From an uncultured Campylobacteraceae bacterium (GTDB lineage: Bacteria > Campylobacterota > Campylobacteria > Campylobacterales > Arcobacteraceae), in contig CAJXPH010000187.1 in NCBI GenBank assembly GCA_913057765.1, positions 1 through 5,683 on the forward strand: a DNA stretch of 5,683 nt. The letters run 5' to 3'. Within the stretch, counting starts at the first letter, position 1; each line of letters begins with the position of its first letter. The notes beneath the pieces are model-generated. The model ran no database searches, was not told the DNA's origin, and worked only from the letters and a program-made list of their open reading frames with translations. Made by a program: the position numbers and the translations under genes. Of this stretch, positions 1-5,683 are shown one piece after another.

Positions 1-49
1 ACGAGATCCTCTCTGGTCTCGTGGGCTCGGAGATGTGTATAAGAGACAG
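1..49 (+). other. Nextera i7-side sequencing adapter (synthetic, not genomic)
   Basis: This is library adapter, not organism DNA. Positions 1-7 (ACGAGAT) are the end of the Illumina P7 primer. Positions 8-15 (CCTCTCTG) match, from memory, the primer form of i7 index N708. Positions 16-30 (GTCTCGTGGGCTCGG) are the Nextera read-2 overhang, and 31-49 are the 19-bp Tn5 mosaic end. Genomic sequence starts at 50, give or take a base that could match by chance. An open frame from the GTG at 21 reads through the adapter and adds the false residues MGSEMCIRDR plus one serine to the first gene. Confidence 0.98.
31..49 (+). repeat. Left copy of the 19-bp Tn5 mosaic end (artefactual inverted repeat)
   Basis: AGATGTGTATAAGAGACAG at 31-49 is repeated as a perfect inverted copy at 5635-5653. 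The pair looks like the terminal inverted repeats of a 5.6-kb transposon. However, each copy is joined on its outer side to Illumina primer sequence, so these are tagmentation adapters. The engineered mosaic end comes from Tn5. Confidence 0.97.
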
Positions 50-53
50 AAGT

Positions 54-674
54 ATGACATCAAGAGTAAGTAGGTTAATTTCGGGAAGTATTAATGCAAT
101 TGTTGATAAAGCTGAGGCTGTATCTCCTGAAATTGTAATGAAAGAAACAATAAGAGAGGTTGATTCAACAATTGATGAAGTTAAAATCTTATTAGGTAAA
201 GAAAGTATTGAACTTAGAAAAACAAAATCACAGTTAGAAAATGAGAAATCTAAATATATAAAATTAACAGAACAATTAGAAATAGCTATTTCAGAAAAAA
301 GAGATGATTTAGCAAAATCTGCTATATCACGACAAATGGATATTGAAACACAAATACCAATTTTAGAAGAATCAGTTTTTCAAATAGAAAAAAATATTAC
401 TAAACTAGAAAATTATATTGATGCTTTAAATGCAAAAAAAAGAGAAATGCAAAATGAATTAGAAGATTTCATTAAAATTAGTAAAGAGCAAAAAGTTTCT
501 TCAACTATTGATTCAAATGTTGAAAAGGCAGAAGAAGCTTTTTCAAGAGTAAATACTAATCTTGGCTCAAAATTTTTAAACAATGACGATACAAAACTTG
601 CAGAACTAGACAAGTTATCAAGAGATAATAGAGTATCAGAAAGATTAGAAAGTTTAAAAGCAAATATGAAATGA
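54..674 (+). CDS. PspA/IM30 (Vipp1) family membrane-stress protein
   Basis: The predicted product is 206 residues and resembles PspA/IM30 proteins, which bind the cytoplasmic face of the inner membrane and assemble into ESCRT-III-like polymers that limit membrane leakage. The start at 54 is preferred because MTSRVSRLISGSINAIVDKAE lines up almost residue for residue with the N-terminal amphipathic helix of E. coli PspA (recalled as ...RFADIVNANINALLEKAE). The longer frame from 21 is adapter. Only four genomic bases precede the ATG, so the ribosome binding site and promoter are not visible. Residues about 25-145 are charged, Glu/Lys-rich helix, fitting the family's long coiled-coil hairpin. VEKAEEAFSRV (156-166) resembles the conserved later helix, and 181-206 looks like a last short helix. 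The protein is slightly shorter than E. coli PspA (about 222). Its stop overlaps the next start (ATGA, 671-674), implying translational coupling. No PspF, PspB or PspC gene is in view. Which PspA subfamily it belongs to is uncertain. Confidence 0.88.
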   Translation: MTSRVSRLISGSINAIVDKAEAVSPEIVMKETIREVDSTIDEVKILLGKESIELRKTKSQLENEKSKYIKLTEQLEIAISEKRDDLAKSAISRQMDIETQIPILEESVFQIEKNITKLENYIDALNAKKREMQNELEDFIKISKEQKVSSTIDSNVEKAEEAFSRVNTNLGSKFLNNDDTKLAELDKLSRDNRVSERLESLKANMK

Positions 675-1330
675 GTCTAATAGATTTTCTATTTATTGAT
701 CAAAATATTATTTTTACAAGTGCACTTGTTTTAATGATATTTATTGCTCTACTTGAAGGTGTTTTTGTCTTAATAGGAATGGGTTTATCCGATATGCTGG
801 ACTCATTAATTCCAGATTTTGATACAGATTTAGATTTTGATATAGATACAGGTTATTCCTTAAGCAAATTTTTTGGTTGGATTAGGATAAAAAAAGTTCC
901 TATCTTAATGTTACTAGTGATTTTTTTAACCTCTTTTGGTTTAATTGGATTATTTCTACAATCCCTATTATTTAATTTTATAGGAATCATATGGCTTCAA
1001 TATATAGTATTAATTCCAACTTTTATCTTTTCAATTATTAGTTTAAGAATTTTTGGTGGAATAGTAGCAAAGATTTTACCAAAAGACGAAACTTCTTCAA
1101 TATCAAATACTGAATTAATAGGACATATAGGAACAATAACTTTAGGAAAAGCAATCAAAGGCTCACCTGCTGAAGCAAAAGTACGAGATCAAAGTGGTCA
1201 GTTGCACTACTTTATGGTCGAACCAGAAAATGAAAATGAGGTTTTTATGCAAGGAGAAAAAGTTTTAATTTCAGGACAAAATGAAAAACTTTTTTTTGCA
1301 ATAAAAGATATACCAGAAAAAATGAAATAA
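671..1330 (+). CDS. yqiJ: YqiJ-like inner-membrane protein with C-terminal NfeD-type OB fold
   Basis: The 219-residue product resembles E. coli YqiJ (about 209 aa), the membrane partner encoded beside the flotillin YqiK. Three hydrophobic segments are visible, at about 13-37, 76-99 and 105-125. A soluble domain follows (about 147-219; ELIGHIGTITLG, AKVRDQSGQLHYFMVEP, GEKVLISG), matching the small beta-barrel OB fold of NfeD-like proteins. Basic residues after TM2-flanking RIKK (72-75) and after TM3 (R126, K134, K138) place the TM1-TM2 loop and the OB fold in the cytoplasm by the positive-inside rule; this is inference. The TM1-TM2 loop has an alternating-aspartate run at 49-59. The gene starts inside the stop of the PspA-family gene, with no strong Shine-Dalgarno of its own, and ends 9 bases before the flotillin gene. 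The domain assignment is firm. The biochemical role is unknown beyond presumed association with the flotillin. Confidence 0.9.
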   Translation: MSLIDFLFIDQNIIFTSALVLMIFIALLEGVFVLIGMGLSDMLDSLIPDFDTDLDFDIDTGYSLSKFFGWIRIKKVPILMLLVIFLTSFGLIGLFLQSLLFNFIGIIWLQYIVLIPTFIFSIISLRIFGGIVAKILPKDETSSISNTELIGHIGTITLGKAIKGSPAEAKVRDQSGQLHYFMVEPENENEVFMQGEKVLISGQNEKLFFAIKDIPEKMK

Positions 1331-1334
1331 AGGG
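1331..1334 (+). promoter_or_regulatory. Shine-Dalgarno of the flotillin gene
   Basis: AGGG lies directly after the yqiJ stop codon and five bases before the ATG at 1340. It supports that start and shows that the flotillin gene is translated from its own site within the operon transcript. Confidence 0.75.
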
Positions 1335-1339
1335 AAAAA

Positions 1340-3043
1340 ATGGATTTAGGATTAGATTTATCATCAATGGCATTAGTGATTCCGGGGGCAATAATACTTG
1401 CATTAATTACATTAGGAATGATATTTACGAGATTGTATAAAAGAGCTTCAAAAGAGATGTCTTTTGTAAGAACAGGATTAGGTGGGGAAAAGGTTATTAT
1501 GAATGGCGGGGCTATTGTATTACCTATTTTACATGAAATTATTCCTGTAAATATGAATACATTAAGACTTGCGGTAGAACGAGCAAATGAACAAGCTCTT
1601 ATTACAAAAGATAGAATGAGAGTAGATGTTTTAGCAGAATTTTACGTTAGAGTTAAGCCTATAAATGAATCAATTGCTTTCGCAGCTCAAACTTTGGGAA
1701 TAAGAACTACTCAACCTGATTTATTAAAAGAGCTTATTGAAGGTAAGTTTGTAGATGCGTTAAGAGCTGTAGCTGCTGAAATGGAAATGGTTGATCTTCA
1801 TGAACAAAGAGTAGATTTTGTTCAAAAAGTACAACAAGTTGTATCTGAAGATTTATTGAAGAATGGTTTAGAATTAGAATCAGTTTCTTTAACAGGATTG
1901 GATCAAACTAATAAAAAATATTTTAATCCAGATAATGCTTTTGATGCAGAAGGTCTAACAATATTAACACAAGAGATAGAGTCAAGAAGAAAAATAAGAA
2001 ATGATATTGAAAGAGATACTGCTGTAGAAATTGAAAAAAAAGATTTAGAAACTAGAAGATTATCTTTAGAAATTAAAAAAGAAGAAGAGTATGCTGTCTT
2101 ACAACAAGAAAGAGAAATTTCAATAAGAAGAGCTTCTCAAGTAGCAGAAATTGCCACTGAAGAATCTGAACAAAGAAAAGTAGCAGAAAATTCAAAAATC
2201 TTTGCGGATCAAGAAATTGAACAAAAAAGAATTGCATCTGAAAAAGAGACAGAACAAGCTCGAATCTCAAAAGAGCAACTTATAGAAGAAAAAAATATTG
2301 AAAAAGATAAATCAATTGAATTATCAAACCAAGATCGAGAGATTGCCATTGCAGAAAAATCTAAAATGCAGTCTATTGCACAAGCAGAAGCAGATGAAGC
2401 AAGAGCACAAGCAGTTAAGGCCGAAGAATTAGTTAAAACAGTTCGAGAAACTGAAGTTGCAGAACGAACCAAATCAATTGAACTTGTCTTAGCATCTCAA
2501 GAAGCAGAAAAAGATGCTATCTCAATCAAAGTTGGTGCTGAAGCTGAGAAACAAGCAGCAGAAGATCAAGCTGAAGCACAAAGAATTCTAGCACATGGTT
2601 TAGCTGACAAAATAATCATCAGTGCGAAAAGTGATAATGAAGCTGAAAAATTAAAAGCTGAAGCGAAAGCAATTGAATATAAAGTTCAAGCAGAGGGGAA
2701 AGAGTCTATTAATAATGCCTCAAATATTTTATCTGCAGAGCAAATTGCAATGCAAATCAAACTTAAACTAATAGAACAACTACCTGAAATAATAGCACAA
2801 AGTGTAAAACCAATGGAACAAATCGATAGTATCAAAATACTTCAAGTTGATGGTTTAACACAAGCAGGACAAACTTCTGATGGTCAGACTGTAAATAGTA
2901 CATCCTCTGATTCTTTACCTGACCAACTTGTAAATAGTGCATTAAAATATAGAGCCCAATCTCCTATTGTAGATTCTTTATTAAAGGAATTAAATTTGGA
3001 TGGAGCTGATTTAAATAGTTTTACCAAAGACTTAAATAAATAA
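1340..3043 (+). CDS. yqiK: YqiK-type flotillin (SPFH/band-7 family) membrane scaffold protein
   Basis: The 567-residue product closely resembles E. coli YqiK (about 553 aa). Flotillins form large oligomers on the inner membrane and are linked to lipid-domain organisation and membrane fluidity. A short acidic N-terminus (1-10) and one membrane helix (about 11-29) are followed by RLYKRASKE, which puts the rest in the cytoplasm by the positive-inside rule. The SPFH domain spans about 40-200, with family-typical stretches FVRTGLGGEKVIMNGGAIV (42-60), ITKDRMRVDV (88-97), LELESVSLTGLDQT (177-190) and FNPDNAFDAEGL (195-206). Residues about 207-460 are a long Glu/Ala/Lys/Gln-rich coiled coil with the EA-rich repeats typical of flotillins. 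The C-terminus has a helical part (465-490), the strand-like DSIKILQVDGL (496-506), a Ser/Thr/Gln-rich linker (about 508-527) and a YqiK-like tail ALKYRAQSPIVDSLLKEL (534-551). The protein has no cysteines. It is probably co-transcribed with the PspA-family and YqiJ genes and ends just before a terminator hairpin. Confidence 0.93.
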   Translation: MDLGLDLSSMALVIPGAIILALITLGMIFTRLYKRASKEMSFVRTGLGGEKVIMNGGAIVLPILHEIIPVNMNTLRLAVERANEQALITKDRMRVDVLAEFYVRVKPINESIAFAAQTLGIRTTQPDLLKELIEGKFVDALRAVAAEMEMVDLHEQRVDFVQKVQQVVSEDLLKNGLELESVSLTGLDQTNKKYFNPDNAFDAEGLTILTQEIESRRKIRNDIERDTAVEIEKKDLETRRLSLEIKKEEEYAVLQQEREISIRRASQVAEIATEESEQRKVAENSKIFADQEIEQKRIASEKETEQARISKEQLIEEKNIEKDKSIELSNQDREIAIAEKSKMQSIAQAEADEARAQAVKAEELVKTVRETEVAERTKSIELVLASQEAEKDAISIKVGAEAEKQAAEDQAEAQRILAHGLADKIIISAKSDNEAEKLKAEAKAIEYKVQAEGKESINNASNILSAEQIAMQIKLKLIEQLPEIIAQSVKPMEQIDSIKILQVDGLTQAGQTSDGQTVNSTSSDSLPDQLVNSALKYRAQSPIVDSLLKELNLDGADLNSFTKDLNK

Positions 3044-3064
3044 GAATTAATAGATAAGAATTAA
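3041..3064 (+). repeat. 10-bp direct repeat overlapping the flotillin stop and terminator arm
   Basis: TAAGAATTAA occurs at 3041-3050, where its TAA is the flotillin stop codon, and again at 3055-3064, where it is part of the left terminator arm. Both copies can pair with the right arm at 3077-3086. The upstream copy therefore offers an alternative, longer-looped hairpin. It may be a small local duplication. Confidence 0.8.
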
Positions 3065-3090
3065 AGTGCTTTGCTTTAATTCTTATTTGT
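3054..3090 (+). terminator. Probable intrinsic terminator of the pspA-like/yqiJ/yqiK operon
   Basis: ATAAGAATTAAAG (3054-3066) and CTTTAATTCTTAT (3074-3086) form a perfect 13-bp stem with a 7-base loop (3067-3073), followed by a short T-rich run (3084-3090, TATTTGT). It starts 11 bases after the flotillin stop codon. The stem is AT-rich with few G-C pairs and the T-run is broken by A and G, so it may terminate only partially. Such weak stems are usual in AT-rich genomes. Confidence 0.72.
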
Positions 3091-3140
3091 ATCACCATTA
3101 AAAATACCTTTACCTTACCCAAAATAAAACAACTTTTCGA

Positions 3141-3146
3141 TATAAT
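3141..3146 (+). promoter_or_regulatory. Predicted -10 element of the valS promoter
   Basis: A perfect TATAAT at 3141-3146 lies 51 bases before the valS start codon and after the upstream terminator. There is no convincing -35 about 17 bases upstream (3118-3123 reads CCCAAA), but AT-rich sequence with a T-run (3134-3137) precedes it. Housekeeping promoters of Campylobacterota are known for a strong -10 and a poorly conserved -35. Transcription would start at about 3152-3154, giving a leader of roughly 45 bases. Confidence 0.7.
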
Positions 3147-3163
3147 CGCGGATATTTTAATAA

Positions 3164-3188
3164 AACACATAATGATAATTAACACATA
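3164..3188 (+). repeat. 8-bp direct repeat in the valS leader
   Basis: AACACATA occurs at 3164-3171 and again at 3181-3188, 17 bases apart start to start. Both copies lie in the predicted untranslated leader, the second ending at the first base of the Shine-Dalgarno. It may be chance in AT-rich DNA; no function can be assigned. Confidence 0.5.
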
Positions 3189-3192
3189 GGAA
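3188..3192 (+). promoter_or_regulatory. Shine-Dalgarno of valS
   Basis: AGGAA ends five bases before the ATG at 3198. This spacing supports the chosen valS start, which also agrees with the usual ValRS N-terminus. Confidence 0.8.
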
Positions 3193-3197
3193 TTTAA

Positions 3198-5634
3198 ATG
3201 AGTGAGAAATACGAACCATCAAAAGTAGAAGATAGCTATTATAAAATCTGCGAAGATAGAGGTTATTTTGAAATAGATGGAAACAAAGATATCCAAGAAG
3301 AAGGTAAGAATTTTTCCATTATGATGCCACCACCGAATGTTACTGGTAGTTTACATATTGGACATGCACTTACATTTACACTACAAGATATTATTACTAG
3401 ATATAAAAGAATGGATGGTTTTAAAACACTATGGCAACCAGGAACTGATCATGCCGGTATTGCTACGCAAAATGTTGTGGAAAAACAACTTTTGGCGGAA
3501 GGTACTACAAAAGAAGAACTTGGACGTGAGAAGTTTCTAGAGAGAGCATGGCTTCAAAAAGAAACTTCAGGTGGAAATATTGTTCATCAAATGAGAAAAC
3601 TTGGAGTTACCCCAGCTTGGAAAAGAGAAAGATTTACAATGGATTCTGGTCTTAAAGAGGCTGTTAAAGAAGCATTTGTATCTTTATTCAATGATGGACA
3701 CATCACTCAAAATAATTACATGGTAAACTGGTGTACTCATGATGGTGCATTATCAGATATTGAAGTTGAACATGAAGAAGTAAATGGTAAGTTTTATACT
3801 ATGATTTATAAGTTTGCCGATGGTTCAGGAGAACTTCAAGTAGCAACTACTAGACCTGAAACATACTTTGGGGATACAGCTATTATGGTTCACCCAGATG
3901 ATTCAAGATACACTTCAATTATTGGGAAAGAAGTATTATTACCACTTACTGATAGAACTATCAAAGTTATTACTGATTCTCATGTTGATATGGAATTTGG
4001 AACAGGTGTTGTAAAAGTAACTCCTGCGCATGACCAAAATGACTACGAAGTAGGTAAAAGACACGGCTTAGAGTTTATAAAAGTATTTGATGAAAAAGGT
4101 ATTTTAAATGATTACTGTGGAGAATTTGCTGGTCTTGAAAGACTTGAAGCAAGACCTATTATTGTAAAAGCTTTAGAAAATGCTGGATATATTGTAAAAA
4201 TTGAAGACCATGTTCATCAAGTAGGGCATTGTTATAGATGTAAGAATATTGTTGAGCCATTTATTTCTCAACAATGGTTTTTATCTGAAAAAATTGCAAA
4301 ATCATCTATTGAAAAAACAAAAGCTCATAACAACTTCCATCCACAACATTGGATTAATTCATATACTGCTTGGATGGATGAATTAAGACCTTGGTGTATT
4401 TCAAGACAATTATGGTGGGGACATAGAATTCCTGTATTTACTTGTAATGATTCTACTTGTAATCACCAATGGGCTGATAAATCTGATGAGCCAGAAGCTT
4501 GCCCTAAATGTTCAGGAAAAGAGTTTACTCAAGACCCTGATGTACTAGATACTTGGTTCTCATCTGCTTTATGGGCAATGTCACCATTGGGTTGGGGAAA
4601 TAACGGTCAATTAGAAGAGTTATATAATGAAATGCAAGACATGAAAGACTTTTATCCAAACTCTTTATTAATTACTGGTTTTGACATTATGTTCTTCTGG
4701 GTAGCTAGAATGATGATGATGGGTGATCACTTTCAAGGGGAATTACCATTTAAAGATATTTATATGCATGCCTTAGTAAGAGATGAAACAGGTGCAAAAA
4801 TGTCTAAATCAAAAGGTAATGTAATTGATCCTCTTGATATGGTTGAAGAACACTCAGCTGATATTATTAGATTTACACTTGCATATTTAGCGGTTCAAGG
4901 TAGAGATATTAAACTTGGCGAGAAGAATTTAGAGCAATTCAGAAACTTTACAAATAAACTTTATAATGCAACAAACTTCTTACAGTTAAATGTAGATACT
5001 TTCCCAGATTTAAAAGATATAGAAATCAAAACACCTCTTGGTTTATATATGCAAAGTAGATTAAGCACTGCTGTTGATGAATTAAGAGATAACTTAGAAT
5101 CTTTTAAATTCAACGAAGCTGCTAGTACACTTTATAAATTTGTATGGAATGAGTTTTGTGATTGGGGTATTGAGTATTCAAAAGGTTCAAAAGATTCTAT
5201 TTTAGAACTTGGTGCAATTTTCAAAGAAACATTAAAAATGACTTCGCCATTCATGCCATTTATTTCTGATTACTTATATCATAAATTATCAGGAACAACA
5301 CTTGAAGAGGGAGAATCTTTAATGATTAATAACTTCCCTAAAAATATTGCAAAAAATCAAGAAGTTGAAGATATGTTTGCAATTATTGAAGAAGCGATTA
5401 CCTCTGTTAGAAGGGCTAAAGTTGTTATTGATATGGGTAACTCAAAAATTGCTAAAGCTTATATCAAACTAGAGGCAAATATTGATAAAGATATTGCAAA
5501 ACCATTTATTGAGAAACTTGGAAAAGTTATTAATATTGAATTCGTTGACTCTAAAGTTGAAAACTCAATTACGGATGTATCTAATAATTTAGAAGTATAT
5601 CTTCCAACAGATGAAATTGATATGAGTCCTATTA
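3198..5634 (+). CDS. valS: Valyl-tRNA synthetase, 3' end cut off by the contig end
   Basis: This cytoplasmic class I aminoacyl-tRNA synthetase charges tRNA-Val with valine and edits misactivated threonine. The ValRS signature PPPNVTGSLHIGHAL (44-58) contains the ATP-binding HIGH motif (53-56); KMSKS is at 534-538 within GAKMSKSKGNVIDP. The CP1 editing domain shows ATTRPET (216-222), GDTAIMVHP (225-233) and TPAHDQNDYEVGKRHGL (275-291). The catalytic-core stretch WCISRQLWWGHRIPVF (399-414) is followed by a four-cysteine, zinc-knuckle-like cluster (C416, C421, C435, C438); another CxxC is at 345-348. The anticodon-binding domain begins near 575 (LEQFRNFTNKLYNATNFL). Only 812 complete codons are genomic. 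Bacterial ValRS usually has about 870-950 residues, so the C-terminal tRNA-binding coiled-coil arm is missing because the assembly stops, not through mutation. An apparent 827-residue protein with a stop at 5679-5681 is an adapter artefact. All catalytic motifs are intact. It is transcribed from its own predicted promoter. Confidence 0.98.
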
Positions 5635-5653
5635 CTGTCTCTTATACACATCT
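5635..5653 (-). repeat. Right copy of the 19-bp Tn5 mosaic end (artefactual inverted repeat)
   Basis: CTGTCTCTTATACACATCT is the exact reverse complement of 31-49. It marks where genomic sequence stops, at about 5634. It comes from library preparation and has no biological role here. Confidence 0.97.
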
Positions 5654-5683
5654 GACGCTGCCGACGAAGAGGATAGTGTAGAT
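5635..5683 (-). other. Nextera i5-side sequencing adapter (synthetic, not genomic)
   Basis: This is the reverse complement of the Nextera read-1 adapter. Positions 5635-5653 are the inverted mosaic end and 5654-5667 (GACGCTGCCGACGA) the read-1 overhang. Positions 5668-5675 (AGAGGATA) are the complement of TATCCTCT, which matches i5 index S503 from memory. Positions 5676-5683 (GTGTAGAT) are the start of the complementary P5 sequence. The valS frame continues into it, giving the false tail VSYTHLTLPTKRIV and a false stop (TAG, 5679-5681). Confidence 0.98.

Larger units (their letters stand above)
3044..3197. other. Intergenic region between the flotillin operon and valS
   Basis: These 154 bases hold the operon terminator, the valS promoter and the valS Shine-Dalgarno. 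I see no T-box leader, no tRNA and no small reading frame with a credible ribosome binding site. About 50 bases (3091-3140) between terminator and -10 show nothing beyond AT-rich sequence. Confidence 0.7.

Noticed and set aside
413..613. Minus-strand open frame of 66 codons
   Set aside because: It lies wholly inside the PspA-family gene, has a low-complexity Ser/Phe-rich product that mirrors Lys/Glu-rich codons on the other strand, and resembles no family I know.
2073..2472. Two overlapping minus-strand open frames (2073-2270 and 2209-2472)
   Set aside because: Both are antisense shadows of the flotillin coiled coil. Their Leu/Phe- or Ser/Ala-rich products arise from the repetitive Glu/Lys/Ala codons of the sense strand.
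1340..3043. Hidden novel defence system or toxin built around the flotillin
   Set aside because: No nuclease, NTPase, protease or toxin motif is visible in the operon. All three proteins fit known membrane-maintenance families across nearly their full length.
3091..3197. Possible T-box or other riboswitch ahead of valS
   Set aside because: The predicted leader is only about 45 bases, with no T-box consensus and no antiterminator-type hairpin. T-boxes are also chiefly a feature of Firmicutes and some Actinobacteria.
3337..3540. Plus-strand open frame of 67 codons inside valS
   Set aside because: It is in a different frame from the unmistakable HIGH-motif region of valS and shows no recognisable protein features.
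3198..5634. valS as a naturally shortened or truncated synthetase
   Set aside because: The frame is intact up to the adapter junction, and the apparent end coincides exactly with synthetic sequence. The missing C-terminus reflects the contig end.
31..5653. A 5.6-kb element bounded by perfect 19-bp inverted repeats, resembling a composite Tn5-type transposon
   Set aside because: The repeats are the engineered mosaic end used in tagmentation, and each is fused on its outside to Illumina primer and index sequence. No transposase or cargo gene is inside.

Overview
The window is a 5,585-base bacterial insert (50-5634) with 49 bases of synthetic Illumina Nextera adapter at each end (1-49 and 5635-5683). 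The insert is AT-rich, with strongly A/T-biased codons. Its ValRS and its promoter (clear TATAAT, no recognisable -35) look like Campylobacterota, most like an Arcobacter-type organism. That placement rests on pattern recognition, not a database search.

Layout, all on the + strand. Positions 54-3043 hold a tight three-gene operon: a PspA/IM30-family membrane-stress protein (54-674), a YqiJ-like membrane protein with a C-terminal NfeD-type OB fold (671-1330), and a YqiK-type flotillin/SPFH protein (1340-3043). The first two genes overlap by ATGA; the next gap is 9 bases with a Shine-Dalgarno. A 13-bp-stem hairpin after the flotillin gene probably terminates the operon. A 154-base intergenic region (3044-3197) carries that terminator and the promoter and ribosome binding site of valS. 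valS (valyl-tRNA synthetase) starts at 3198 and is cut by the right adapter after 812 codons, so its C-terminal arm is missing.

How the genes may work together: PspA-family proteins coat and stabilise the inner membrane, flotillin/SPFH proteins form large membrane-bound oligomers, and NfeD-type OB-fold proteins are their usual small membrane partners. The three genes probably encode one membrane-maintenance or envelope-stress module. valS is an unrelated housekeeping gene with its own promoter.

I see no mobile element, CRISPR, RNA gene or defence system. The main caution is that both terminal reading frames run into adapter and yield false peptides (MGSEMCIRDR at the left, VSYTHLTLPTKRIV at the right). 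The perfect 19-bp inverted repeat at the window ends is the Tn5 mosaic end of the library kit, not a natural transposon. The most interesting biology is the PspA-YqiJ-flotillin operon, a known type of gene set whose function is still poorly defined.
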